Source of the DNA: Myxococcales bacterium
GTDB lineage: Bacteria > Myxococcota > Polyangia > Polyangiales > Polyangiaceae
Assembly: GCA_003151595.1 (NCBI GenBank)
Contig: PLXW01000175.1
Location: forward strand, 1 to 64,000
Length of the DNA: 64,000 bases
Direction of reading: 5' to 3'
The stretch's first letter is position 1. Each line of letters opens with the position of its first letter. The translations under genes were made by a program, and so were the position numbers. The notes under the pieces are model-generated. The model had not been told where the DNA came from, did no database searches, and saw only the letters and a program-made list of their open reading frames with translations. Positions 26,556 to 35,339 of the stretch are shown here, piece after piece.

Positions 26556-26912
26556 TCACTTCGAGCGCGACGCGATCATCACCACCAGCCACAGCACGAG
26601 CCCCGACAGGTTGAGGAGACCGCAGAGCCCCCCCGCGACGATGCCCACCCACGCGTGCACCTTGCCCTTGCGATGCGGCTCCCGGTTCGCGAGCTTCACG
26701 CCGCGGATCCCGTAGATGAGCGCGATCGGCCCCAGGATCGTGCCGAGGCACGGGATGATGGAGAACACGCCGCAGTAGTAAGCGATGAGCGCGTCGCTGT
26801 TGCGCGGGATCAGACCGCCGAGGATGGGCTCCTGTCCCGGCGGCTGCCCCGGCGTCCGTTCCGGAGGGGCCTGCCCCGGCGGCGCATAGGGGTTGGGAGG
26901 AGGGGCGTTCAT
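26556..26912 (-). CDS. small DUF4190-like membrane protein
   Basis: 118 residues. A Pro/Gln-rich N-terminal 30 residues (PPGQAPPERTPGQPPG) precedes two hydrophobic helices separated by a basic loop (GVKLANREPHRKGKVHAW). This is the standard look of short DUF4190-type bacterial envelope proteins. ATG 26912 overlaps the divergent serine hydrolase start region, with 34 bp between start codons. Function unknown; likely inner membrane. Confidence 0.72.
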   Translation of the reverse strand: MNAPPPNPYAPPGQAPPERTPGQPPGQEPILGGLIPRNSDALIAYYCGVFSIIPCLGTILGPIALIYGIRGVKLANREPHRKGKVHAWVGIVAGGLCGLLNLSGLVLWLVVMIASRSK

Positions 26913-26946
26913 TGCGGGACGCACGGTACCGCGTACTCTCGGGACA

Positions 26947-28140
26947 GTGAAAGCGCACACGCTCGTCCTCGCTCCTGCGTTCGCCCTCGCTCTCGCAGGC
27001 GCCGCGGCGTGCAAGTCGAACGATTCGTCCCCGACCCCAGCGAGCGACGCCGGGCCGAAGATCACCGACGCCGCCGTCGACGCCGCCCCGCTCGTCTACG
27101 ACTGGTCCGCGCTCGACGCCGAGGAGTTCAGCGGCGCGTGGAAGACCGAAGGGCTCGTGGTGATGGTCGGCGGGCGTGTCGTCCACGAGAAGTACGGCGC
27201 GGGATGGACGGCGACGATGCGGCACATTCTCTACTCCGCGACCAAGAGCATCGGCAGCGCGCTCGTCGGTCTCGCCATCAGCGACGGGCTCATGAAGACG
27301 AGCGACAGCATCTGCACGTACGTGACGCCACCCGACGGAGGCTCTCCGCTGCTCTGCGCGATCACGATCGAAGACTTGCTCCATATGAGCTCGGGCTTCG
27401 CGTGGAACGAGGCGTACGCCAGCGCGGATCCGACCGCCGAGAACGATCTCGAGCTGCTCTATGGCAACCAGGCCGACATGGGGCTCTACACCGCTTCGCA
27501 GCCCGTCGTCGCCGACGCCGGCGCGGTGTTCAACTACTCGAGCGGCGACGCCGACCTGCTCGCGCTGGCGTTCAAGGTGGCGCTGAAGGGGCAAGACCCG
27601 CGCGCCTACGCGCAGTCGAAGCTCTTCGCGCCGACCGGGATCACGACCGCGATCTTCGAGGAGGATCGCTCGGGCACGCCCATCTTCTCCACCGACTGCT
27701 TCATGACGCCGCGCGACTTTGCGAAGTTCGGCCAGCTCTATCTCGACGACGGAATGAACGGCGCGACGCGCGTGCTCCCCGCGGCGTGGGTGGCGTATTC
27801 GATCACGCCGGCTTCATCGGTCGCGACGCCGACGTCGCGCGTCCTCGACGCCGGGCCGGGACCGGGAGGGTCGTACGGCGCGCAGTGGTGGCTCAACTCC
27901 GCGAGCCCGACGGCGACGAGCGACACGTGGGAGTACCCCGACGAGCCGGTCGACGGCTTCAGCGCCGAGGGGCACTACGGGCAGAAGCTCATCGTGATCC
28001 CGTCGCGGCAGATGATCGTCGCGCGCACCGGGAGCGATCTGGTGACGACGTTCGCGCCCGACGCGATGATCGGCGCGGCGGTCGCGGCGGTCGACAAGGC
28101 CAACGGTGCCAACGTGAACAACGTGAAAAGGAAACCGTGA
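26947..28140 (+). CDS. beta-lactamase-fold serine hydrolase lipoprotein
   Basis: 397 residues from GTG 26947, chosen because the lipoprotein signal (AGAAACKSN, Cys22) starts there. Serine-beta-lactamase/D-Ala-D-Ala peptidase fold: nucleophile S97-A-T-K100, a YSSGD second motif and HYGQ near the C-terminus in place of KTG. This fits class C/EstB-like esterases and peptidases. It should hydrolyse an ester or amide in the periplasm or at the surface; true beta-lactam resistance is not implied. The next gene overlaps its stop by one base. Confidence 0.88.
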   Translation: MKAHTLVLAPAFALALAGAAACKSNDSSPTPASDAGPKITDAAVDAAPLVYDWSALDAEEFSGAWKTEGLVVMVGGRVVHEKYGAGWTATMRHILYSATKSIGSALVGLAISDGLMKTSDSICTYVTPPDGGSPLLCAITIEDLLHMSSGFAWNEAYASADPTAENDLELLYGNQADMGLYTASQPVVADAGAVFNYSSGDADLLALAFKVALKGQDPRAYAQSKLFAPTGITTAIFEEDRSGTPIFSTDCFMTPRDFAKFGQLYLDDGMNGATRVLPAAWVAYSITPASSVATPTSRVLDAGPGPGGSYGAQWWLNSASPTATSDTWEYPDEPVDGFSAEGHYGQKLIVIPSRQMIVARTGSDLVTTFAPDAMIGAAVAAVDKANGANVNNVKRKP

Positions 28141-28460
28141 TGCGCAGGTCACTCGCTCTCTCGCTCCTCGCATCGACGGCGCTCTTCGTCTCCAGCGACG
28201 CCTCCGCCGCGCCTCCGGCTCCGCCGGCCACCGAGTTCCAACTGCTCACCGGGTACGGCGCGAAAGAGGCGTGCTCGTGCGTCTTCGTCGAAGGGCAGAC
28301 CGACGCCTACTGCACGAACTACGCGGTGCTCCCGACCGGCTACAGCGACCTCAAGATCGTGATCGATCACACGGCGAACACCGTGACCGCGACGTTCGTA
28401 GGTAACTCGCGGACGGCCGCGTTCACGAGCGGCCAGGGGTGCGTGTTGGCGGGGTTCTAA
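28140..28460 (+). CDS. small secreted Cys-containing protein
   Basis: 106 residues. A signal peptide is cleaved after ASA (about residue 24). The mature 80 residues contain CSC, a later Cys and a C-terminal Cys, enough for two disulfides, on a beta-rich frame. Its ATG overlaps the serine hydrolase stop (TGATG), suggesting co-expression with it. No family recognised. It converges on the Cys-rich lipoprotein gene almost without a gap. Confidence 0.7.
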   Translation: MRRSLALSLLASTALFVSSDASAAPPAPPATEFQLLTGYGAKEACSCVFVEGQTDAYCTNYAVLPTGYSDLKIVIDHTANTVTATFVGNSRTAAFTSGQGCVLAGF

Positions 28461-28461
28461 G

Positions 28462-29088
28462 TCAGTTCGGGCACGCCTCGACGCAGGAGAAGTACGCCTG
28501 GCAGTCGGTGTCGTTGACGCACCCGCCGACGACGGTGAGGCCGCACGTGCCGGGCGCGGAGCTGCTCCCGAGCGTCGCGCGGAGGCAAGCGACGCACGTG
28601 TCGTCGGGGGACGTATGCGCCGAGCATGTCGTCCCGCATGCGGCGCTTCCGAACGGACCCGCGTCGAGCGCGCCGCCGTCGCCGCCGTCAACCGAGCCGG
28701 CGTCTCCGCCGTCGGAAGGGCCGGCATCGCCGCCGTCGGCGCCGCCATCGGGCGCGCCGCAGAGATCCGCCGTGCACGCGCACGCGAGCTCGAGCTGCCC
28801 GAAGGTCAGGTACCCCGACGGGTACAGCCCCTCGCAACAGGACAGGCACGGGTCCGCGGCCAGCTTCAGGCACGCCCCGGGGTCTCCGGCGTCGGTCGCC
28901 GCGTCGTTGGTCGCCCCCGAGTCACCGACCGTCGCGTCCAGGCCCGGGCCCGCTTCCTGCGCCGGAGCGCCGTCGCTGGCGGACGCGTCGCTCGCCGACG
29001 CAGGGGAAGCGGACGTGCCGCACCCACCGAGGAGGCACGCGGCAGAAGACACGACGAGCGCGGAAACGAGCGACGGGATTCTAGGCAT
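28462..29088 (-). CDS. Cys-rich lipoprotein with Asp/Gly linker
   Basis: 208 residues from ATG 29088. Signal peptide ends LLGGC. The mature chain has a Ser/Ala/Asp stalk, a first Cys block (CLSCCEGLYPSG, CACTADLCG), a long DGGDAG-type linker, and a second Cys block (CGTTCSA, CVACLRA, CVNDTDC, CVEACPN). About 14 Cys suggest two disulfide-knotted modules held apart by a flexible acidic linker. It is the intact parent of the truncated copy at 24141. Surface display is likely; function unknown. Confidence 0.82.
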   Translation of the reverse strand: MPRIPSLVSALVVSSAACLLGGCGTSASPASASDASASDGAPAQEAGPGLDATVGDSGATNDAATDAGDPGACLKLAADPCLSCCEGLYPSGYLTFGQLELACACTADLCGAPDGGADGGDAGPSDGGDAGSVDGGDGGALDAGPFGSAACGTTCSAHTSPDDTCVACLRATLGSSSAPGTCGLTVVGGCVNDTDCQAYFSCVEACPN

Positions 29089-29159
29089 CGCGTTCTTATG
29101 CGGCACAAGGGGCCAGGTGGCCAGCCCCCTTCGGCGAAGTACTCATCCGCGCGCGGGCG

Positions 29160-29165
29160 TATAAT
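29160..29165 (+). promoter_or_regulatory. consensus -10 box upstream of GTG 29179
   Basis: A perfect TATAAT 13 bp upstream of the start of the DUF2378-like gene, rare in this base composition. No TTGACA-like box is visible at 16-18 bp upstream. Initiation would leave a leader of only about 7 bases. Confidence 0.45.
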
Positions 29166-29178
29166 CGAGGGTCCACCC

Positions 29179-29799
29179 GTGAGCGCCCAATCACCGGATC
29201 CGACCGAGCCTGGCGTTCGAGCACGCTTCTGCCAGGAGTGGCTCGCGCTGATCGCGAAGGAAGAAGACCCGTACCGCGCGCGGTTCTTCGAACGGGTGAC
29301 GCCCGAGATGCGGGCGCAGATCGACGGCGCGTCACGCGTCGCCTGGCTGCCGATCGCGCTTCACGTGAAGATGGCCGACATCCAGCTGGAGACGTTCGGG
29401 ATCGCCCGCGCGCACGACTACTACCGACGCGCGTTCGTGAGCGCGATCAACGGCCCGGTCTTCGCGTCGCTCTTCGTGACCGCCGCCCGCGTGATGGGCA
29501 TGTCGCCCGCGGCGTTCGCGCGGTGGGCCTCGCGCGGGTACGAGGCGGCCTTCCGGAACGTCGGGACGCTCGAGGGGGAAGTGCTCGGCCCGAACCGCGC
29601 GCGCTTGACGTTTCTGAACCTCCCCGCGGTCTGCACCGCGTCGGATGCGTGGGTGATGTCCACGCAGGGGTCGACCTACGGGGTCTACGACATCCTGAAG
29701 CTGGACGGGGTCGTGCGACTCGATACGGAAGAACGCGCGAAGGGGAAGATGGTTCTGGAGATGGAGTGGGGCGAGCGGAAGAAGGGCGAGGGAGCCTAG
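29179..29799 (+). CDS. DUF2378/TIGR02265-type myxobacterial protein
   Basis: 206 residues from GTG 29179. Predicted helical N-terminal half (RVTPEMRAQIDGASRVAW, a conserved-looking Trp-Leu-Pro before the next helix) and beta C-terminal half (TYGVYDILKLDGVV). It shows general similarity to the 23497 and 58742 products in length, secondary structure order and motifs. In the family the fold resembles haem-NO-binding-type domains; no haem ligand can be claimed. Separated from the Cys-rich lipoprotein gene by a 90-bp divergent spacer. Confidence 0.5.
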   Translation: MSAQSPDPTEPGVRARFCQEWLALIAKEEDPYRARFFERVTPEMRAQIDGASRVAWLPIALHVKMADIQLETFGIARAHDYYRRAFVSAINGPVFASLFVTAARVMGMSPAAFARWASRGYEAAFRNVGTLEGEVLGPNRARLTFLNLPAVCTASDAWVMSTQGSTYGVYDILKLDGVVRLDTEERAKGKMVLEMEWGERKKGEGA

Positions 29800-29950
29800 A
29801 TTCCAGCGCACGCGAGAACGTGATTCGCGGTTCACACGTCACCGTGACACCACCACCACGCTCTGCGGTCCTCGCTGCAGCCGCGATCCCGGGAACGGTG
29901 CGAAAAAGGGGAACCCGGCGCAGGGCACGCATCGTGCTCAACGGGAAAGC

Positions 29951-30736
29951 ATGAGCACGCGCTTTCTTGGCTTTCTCCCCCTCCTCGTCACGCTCGTCAC
30001 CACGTCGGGCTGCGTGGTCACGGCGGCTCCCGTCGCCGATCCGTACATCCCTCCGCCCACCTACCCGACGACGACGGCGGGCGTCGCCACCAGCGACATG
30101 CTCCCCTCGATGAGCGCGACCTCGCACGAAGATGGAACGACGATCTGGGCTGCGCTCATCGGGCGGGGCGACGTCTTCCTTCGGCTCGGCGCAGGTGACG
30201 CGCTCACGGCGACCGCGGGCGGCGTCACGCAGACGCTCACGCTCGACCCGACCGATGCGAACGCGCACTTCACGACGCACTTTGCGCCGCTCCCCGACGT
30301 CACGAACGTCGTCGTCTCACTCCATCGCAGCGGGTCGGAGCAGAGCGCGCTCGACAGCGTCGTTCCGATCCCGAGCGCGTTCACGGTCACCGCGCCGAGC
30401 ACGTTCGCCACGAGCGAGGTCATGGTGCAGGTGACTCCTGGGGTCGTCGGCCCGTTCACCTACCAGGCGTCCGGGCCGTGCGTGAACGCGGACATCGCGG
30501 GGGGCACGTTGGCCGCCTTCGCCGGCGACGACGGATCGCTCGGGCTCGATCTCTCGCGCGTGCTCACGCCGGCAGCGACCGCGAGCTGCGCGCTCACGAT
30601 CAATCTGATGGAGCCGATGACGGCAGGAACGTGGGACCCGGCCTTCGGCGAAGGCGACTCTAACCTCGAGATCTTTCAAGGGGAGCAGGTCCGGACGATC
30701 GCCACGACGTACCAGCCGGCGACGGCGTCGAAGTAG
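29951..30736 (+). CDS. hypothetical lipoprotein
   Basis: 261 residues. Signal peptide ends TTSGC at Cys21, followed by a Pro/Tyr/Thr spacer. The body is Thr/Ala/Asp-rich with alternating hydrophobics, probably all-beta. Two Cys (GPCVN and ASCAL) could form one disulfide. No domain recognised. The 150-bp region upstream has a perfect 11-bp palindrome GTCACCGTGAC at 29838-29848 that could be an operator, and no Shine-Dalgarno immediately before the ATG other than GGGAAAG. Confidence 0.7.
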   Translation: MSTRFLGFLPLLVTLVTTSGCVVTAAPVADPYIPPPTYPTTTAGVATSDMLPSMSATSHEDGTTIWAALIGRGDVFLRLGAGDALTATAGGVTQTLTLDPTDANAHFTTHFAPLPDVTNVVVSLHRSGSEQSALDSVVPIPSAFTVTAPSTFATSEVMVQVTPGVVGPFTYQASGPCVNADIAGGTLAAFAGDDGSLGLDLSRVLTPAATASCALTINLMEPMTAGTWDPAFGEGDSNLEIFQGEQVRTIATTYQPATASK

Positions 30737-30813
30737 CGGTCTTTCGTCGTCCAGCGGCGCCTGGCATCGCGCGAGCCGCCTCGACCCTCGGGTGCTACCG
30801 TTCTCGAAGAAGC

Positions 30814-31389
30814 ATGAGCGTCGCCCACCCCGTCTTTCACGCTTTCGGCGACTACGTGCAGCTCGAGGCGAACAGCCCGATCAAGCACGAGTACCTCGCA
30901 GGGCAGATCTATGCGATGGCCGGCGGAACGCCGGAGCACGCGGCGCTCGCCGCCGTGGTCACGGCGAAGCTCGCGTCCGCGCTCGAAGGCGGTCGCTGCC
31001 GCGTCTACAGCTCCGATCTGCGCATCCGGGTCTTGAAGACCGGCCTCGCGACCTATCCGGACGTGAGCGTCGTATGCGGCCCTCGGGAGGTCGATCCCGA
31101 GGACAAGAACAGCGTCACGAACCCGACGCTTCTGGTCGAGGTCACGAGCAAGAGCACCGAGGAATACGACCGCGGCGAGAAGTTCGACCACTACAAGGCG
31201 ATCCCGTCGCTACGCGAGGTTGTGCTCGTTTCGCACCGCGAGCCTTCGATCGAGGTCCGGCGGCGCCAGGACGATGGCGCGTGGACGAGCCACGTGTTTC
31301 GTGCGCGCGAGCGGGCGGAGCTCGGTTCCGTCCCGTGCGTGCTGGACGTAGACGCGATCTACGCCGCGGCAGAGGATCCAAGGGCGTAG
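30814..31389 (+). CDS. Uma2-family putative nuclease (DUF820)
   Basis: 191 residues of the PD-(D/E)xK-like Uma2 family, common as multiple copies in cyanobacteria and myxobacteria. The expected acidic residues appear as Asp83 in YPDVSV and Glu109 in LLVEVTSKST, followed by the basic DRGEKFDHYKAI. N-terminal SPIKHEYLAGQIYAMAG is the usual family opening. Role in cells is unsettled; a DNA-cleaving activity is inferred from the fold. Stands alone. Confidence 0.9.
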   Translation: MSVAHPVFHAFGDYVQLEANSPIKHEYLAGQIYAMAGGTPEHAALAAVVTAKLASALEGGRCRVYSSDLRIRVLKTGLATYPDVSVVCGPREVDPEDKNSVTNPTLLVEVTSKSTEEYDRGEKFDHYKAIPSLREVVLVSHREPSIEVRRRQDDGAWTSHVFRARERAELGSVPCVLDVDAIYAAAEDPRA

Positions 31390-31403
31390 CTCGCGACGCG
31401 CCC

Positions 31404-31715
31404 CTACTCCGAGTCTCCAACCGTCGCTCCGCCATCGCCCGGGACGCAACATGCATAGGGCGCGGAGATGGGAGGGTTCGGTTCGTGCGCCACACAGTCG
31501 TCGTCGTCTCTGGGCGCGTTGAAGCCAGTGCTTCTTCCGTTGAGGTAGCAGGGGCCAAAGGGGTCACCGATCACGCAGCTGCCGCCAACGGCCTTGCACT
31601 TCGTACCGTTTGGTAAGTCGCCGGGGGCGCTCGTGGAACAGCCCAAGGCAGCGGCGAGAATCACCGCCACGCTCCTACGCGCCGCGTGAACGAGCGTGAG
31701 GCCGCGCCGCTTCAT
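31404..31715 (-). CDS. small Cys-rich secreted lipoprotein
   Basis: 103 residues. A basic start, hydrophobic stretch and LGCS give a lipoprotein signal (Cys26). The mature part has about seven Cys (CKAVGGSC, GPCYLNG, DDDDC, ACCVPG), a compact disulfide module. Its ATG overlaps the stop of the lyase-like gene (ATGA), so it is the last gene of the GT2-polymerase-lyase run. No homologue recognised. Confidence 0.68.
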   Translation of the reverse strand: MKRRGLTLVHAARRSVAVILAAALGCSTSAPGDLPNGTKCKAVGGSCVIGDPFGPCYLNGRSTGFNAPRDDDDCVAHEPNPPISAPYACCVPGDGGATVGDSE

Positions 31716-33946
31716 CGCACCACGCAGTCTTTCACGTCGATCACCAGCGTCCCCGCGCCCGACGCCGCCCGTGTCCCCCCCGCCTTCAGCGCCACGCGAC
31801 ACAACGCTCCGTCCTTTGCTGCGCTCGCCCCGTACCCCGCCCCCGGCGCCAGCCCCGTCACCACGTGCTTCACCGCGCCCATCGGCGCCCGCCACGCGAT
31901 CGCGCTCGCCGTCTTCTGCGGACCCGCGATCGGAAAAACGTACGCCTCGCCGTCGATCGCCGCCCCCTCCGCCCCTTCGCCGTCGACGTGCGTCGCCACT
32001 GGCAGCGCGTCGCCGCTCGCGCCGATCGCCATCACGTGAAGAAAGCGCCGCTCGATCGTCCCGCGCGCCGACTCCTCTTCCGTGCGCGTCGAGGTGATCC
32101 CTTCCGCCACGTCGTTCTGCTGAAACATGTCTTCGAAGTGCACCGTCGGCTCTTTGAGCTGCGCCGACTTCGCGATCGTGTCGAGCGTCGTCACCACCAC
32201 GCTCGACCTGCCGACGTTCACCGTGGCCACGTTCGCGTTCACGCTCGGTACGACCGGCGTGTGCATCTCCCACGTCACGCCGTACCTCGGCTTGGCGAGC
32301 GTCACGCGATCGTACAGAACCAACCGCGCCGACGATCCATGCGCCCCCGCGAGCGGCGCGCGCGAGAACACGAGCTCGCGTTCCGCGCGAAGCACCGAGC
32401 GCTCGGGGTGATCTTGCGGGTAGTCCTGCGGATCGTACGCCGCGCCGAAGTCCGCCTCCGCGTAGACGACGCCGTTCGCGTCTTCGCTTCGCGGCAAGCT
32501 CGCGGCCTTCCCCCAGAAGCCCTGGTTCGGCGACCAGCGAAGGTTCTCTTTGCGATCGTCGACCAGGATCGAGTTGTGACTCATCGTCGAATACGAATCG
32601 TAGTCGCCCGGATCGATGATCAACCGATCGCTCCCGCGCACGATCTCGAAGTGCCCCTGATCGAGGTGCTGATGATCGCCCCACGGCGGTCCGCTGTTCA
32701 TCGCCACCCACGCGGCGTTCGCATCCCACCCCGTTCGCGCCAGCACCGTGCCGGTGCCGTGCGCGACGTAGCTCGTGGGGCCTTTGCGCGGGTCGGTGCC
32801 TTTGCGTGAAGCGTCGTCGGTGATCACGCGCAGCCAGTTCCAATTGAGATCGCTGTCGGGGTGGCTCACCGATCGCGCGACGTAGAGCGCCTCGTCGCTG
32901 CGCGGGTCGTCCTTCGGCAGCGCGAGCGCCGTGCAGTACAGCGTCTCGGGGAGGAGCACCGCCGGCTTGTGCGACCAATCGGCGCTGTCCCACTGGTGAA
33001 CGCCGTCGGGGTGGAGCGCGTGCGTCTGAAACGCGACGGTCGCGTCGAGCCACGGCAGCTCGGAGAGCAGCTTCTTCGCGTCGCCGCGCGCGCGCCCTTC
33101 GGCATCGACGTAGAACGCGAGCGCCGCCACGGGCGTGCGCGCGTACTGCCACCCCTCGGGGAAATCGCCGCCGGGGAGTTTCGCGTACGCCGGAAGGATC
33201 TCCGTCTTCCACATCACGCGCGCGATCTGCCGAAGCTCCACGCCGCGCGGGTCGTCGCCTTCGAGCGCGAGGCCGCTCATGGCGCACGCGCCGAAGTAAC
33301 CCATGTAGTGGTTCGAGATCGGGTCGTCGGTCTTGTAACCGTCCTTCCGGTACCAGTGACAGAAGTCGACGAAGCGATCGGCGAGGTGCTTTCGCTGATC
33401 GACGGTGAGCACGTCGAAGAGCCAGTCGTAGGCGATGGCGGCGAAGAAGCCGCGGTAGCGAATCGGGTAGCCGTCGTTCTCTTTGACGGCAGAGAGCCCG
33501 CCCAGGTGATCGCCGACGTTCTCGTGATCATCGACCAGCGCCATCAGGTACGCGACCGCGGCGCGCGCGAAGGCGTCGTCGTGACGCACGCGCCAGCACA
33601 TCGCGAGATCGAGCGCGCCTGCGGCCCACTGATCGCCCTGGTACCCGCTGTCGTTCTTCCCCGCGGCCATCGCGCGGCAGTTCGTGATCAACGAATTCCA
33701 CGACGCGCCTCCGCGCTTCGCGCCATCGACTGCGGCGCGCAGGCGATCGGTCGTGAGGAGCAATCGCGGGTGACCTCCCGAGCCGAGAGCGACCGGCGCG
33801 GGGTCGGGCTCGGCGGGCGGCATCGGCGGAGCCGCTGCGGCGGGAGAGGCCGCTTCGGGCGTGGGGCCGGGCCACAGCTCGTGACCATGACACGCGCTCA
33901 TCATCGCGAGCGACGCGAGGCCCGACGCGATCGCGATCGCGCGCAT
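31712..33946 (-). CDS. heparinase II/III-like polysaccharide lyase lipoprotein
   Basis: 744 residues. N-terminal signal with MSAC, then a Pro/Ala linker. Residues about 55-390 are an (alpha/alpha) toroid typical of uronic-acid lyases (GHPRLLLTTDRLRAAV, NHYMGYF, PEGWQYARTP, HPDGVHQWDS). The second half is a beta-sandwich with GDHQHLDQGHFEIVRG, the heparinase II/III signature holding catalytic His residues, and SHNSILVDD. It should cleave or trim the polymer outside the cytosol. Its ATG shares one base with the polymerase stop. Confidence 0.85.
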   Translation of the reverse strand: MRAIAIASGLASLAMMSACHGHELWPGPTPEAASPAAAAPPMPPAEPDPAPVALGSGGHPRLLLTTDRLRAAVDGAKRGGASWNSLITNCRAMAAGKNDSGYQGDQWAAGALDLAMCWRVRHDDAFARAAVAYLMALVDDHENVGDHLGGLSAVKENDGYPIRYRGFFAAIAYDWLFDVLTVDQRKHLADRFVDFCHWYRKDGYKTDDPISNHYMGYFGACAMSGLALEGDDPRGVELRQIARVMWKTEILPAYAKLPGGDFPEGWQYARTPVAALAFYVDAEGRARGDAKKLLSELPWLDATVAFQTHALHPDGVHQWDSADWSHKPAVLLPETLYCTALALPKDDPRSDEALYVARSVSHPDSDLNWNWLRVITDDASRKGTDPRKGPTSYVAHGTGTVLARTGWDANAAWVAMNSGPPWGDHQHLDQGHFEIVRGSDRLIIDPGDYDSYSTMSHNSILVDDRKENLRWSPNQGFWGKAASLPRSEDANGVVYAEADFGAAYDPQDYPQDHPERSVLRAERELVFSRAPLAGAHGSSARLVLYDRVTLAKPRYGVTWEMHTPVVPSVNANVATVNVGRSSVVVTTLDTIAKSAQLKEPTVHFEDMFQQNDVAEGITSTRTEEESARGTIERRFLHVMAIGASGDALPVATHVDGEGAEGAAIDGEAYVFPIAGPQKTASAIAWRAPMGAVKHVVTGLAPGAGYGASAAKDGALCRVALKAGGTRAASGAGTLVIDVKDCVVR

Positions 33947-35337
33947 CACGGCTCCCCCTTGATGCGCGTGTACACGAAGAGGAACGTCATCAACACGAGA
34001 TCGAACCCCGCGAGGTAGCCGATCTCTTTCGGCGCCACCTTCACCTCGAACGTCGGCGAGCTCCGCTTCGCCGCGAGGTACAGCGCGCCCGAGAGGCCGA
34101 AGTAGATGAACAACATGTTGTGGTAGCAAAACGAGAGAAACGAAATCCCCACGCAGATGCCGGCGAACGACGTGACGAGCGCGAAGGCGTAGGGGACGAG
34201 GCGCGGATCGAGATCGGCCGGCGGGCGCGAGGCGATCATGTACGGGATCTTCACCGATACGTAGATGAGCGACGTCCAGATCACGAGCCCCGGAAAGCCG
34301 AGCTCCGCGCACGCGAGCACGTACGAGTTGTGCGCGGTGATGAAGTAGTTCTCGATGAACTGCCCCTGGCCGAGGCCGAGGATCGGATTCGATTTCACGA
34401 ACCCCATCCCGTTGTAGAGCGCGCCCAGGCGTTCGAGCGACGATGAGTCGGCGCTCTCGTCGTTTCGTCCGCCGAGGAGGAGCACCGGCGCGCCGAAGAC
34501 GACGCCGAGGAGCAACCCTTTGGGTCCGTAGCGGCGAACGAAGTACGTGCCGAAGACGGCGAGGAGCACGAGCACGCCGCCGCGCGATCCTGTGAGCACC
34601 ACGCAGTAGGTCGCGAGCGCGACGCACGCCAGCAGCACCGCGTGGCGGATCTTCTTCTTCATCGAGGCGTGAATCGCGAACGCGAACGAGATCGCCGCGC
34701 CGATGGCCAGGGAGAGCTCGTTCGGATCGGCGAGCGTGCCGCGCCATCGCACGCGCCCGTGCGCGACGGTGAACGTCTTGAACCAGCCCGGTTGCTCGCA
34801 GGCGTAGTCGTCCGAGAATCCGTGCGACCCGGTCGCGCAGTCGTGCCAGCTCTCGCACGGGCGGCCGTCGGACTCGCCGCTGCTCTGATCGCGCGCCACG
34901 AGGCCGTCCTCGTCCTTGTCGAGGACGATGCACTCGTACGGCCCTTGCGACGGGCGGGTGCACACGAAGGCGAGCATCAACATGATCGCCAGGATCGTCG
35001 CGGCGATCGCGCGGTACCGCTCGAACGTGGCGCCGGCGTACATGACGATGAACATGAAGATCATCGAGAAGAGGATCGTCGTCTTCATGTCGAGGACGGC
35101 GCTCGTGCCGGCCTTCACGAACGTGACGACGACGCACCAGCCGACGAACGCGAGGAGGAACGGGAACTGCGGCGTCCTCCAGCTCTTCAACCGGCCGACG
35201 GCGAACTCGTAAGCGATGCCGAGCACGCCGAGCCCGGTCGCCACGTTCAAGATGGAGAGGTTCTCGAGCCCCGCGACGAACTCTTGCGGGCGCACGAAGA
35301 GAATGAAGACGAGGAGGATCGCGCCGAAGAGCGCCAT
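33946..35337 (-). CDS. Wzy/O-antigen ligase-family polymerase
   Basis: 463 residues with 10-12 hydrophobic helices. A large periplasmic loop lies at about residues 135-195, and the Wzy_C-type element HNSYVLACAELGFPGL at about 320-335 holds the conserved His and Glu/Gly. In this family the protein polymerises or ligates lipid-linked repeat units. Placement among EPS genes favours Wzy-like polymerisation. The start is 3 bp beyond the stop of the GT2 gene. Confidence 0.85.
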   Translation of the reverse strand: MALFGAILLVFILFVRPQEFVAGLENLSILNVATGLGVLGIAYEFAVGRLKSWRTPQFPFLLAFVGWCVVVTFVKAGTSAVLDMKTTILFSMIFMFIVMYAGATFERYRAIAATILAIMLMLAFVCTRPSQGPYECIVLDKDEDGLVARDQSSGESDGRPCESWHDCATGSHGFSDDYACEQPGWFKTFTVAHGRVRWRGTLADPNELSLAIGAAISFAFAIHASMKKKIRHAVLLACVALATYCVVLTGSRGGVLVLLAVFGTYFVRRYGPKGLLLGVVFGAPVLLLGGRNDESADSSSLERLGALYNGMGFVKSNPILGLGQGQFIENYFITAHNSYVLACAELGFPGLVIWTSLIYVSVKIPYMIASRPPADLDPRLVPYAFALVTSFAGICVGISFLSFCYHNMLFIYFGLSGALYLAAKRSSPTFEVKVAPKEIGYLAGFDLVLMTFLFVYTRIKGEP

Positions 35338-35339
35338 CG

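Noticed and set aside
26947..28140. Beta-lactam resistance gene
   Set aside because: SxxK fold is present but KTG is HYGQ and the context is not resistance-related; general serine hydrolase is safer.
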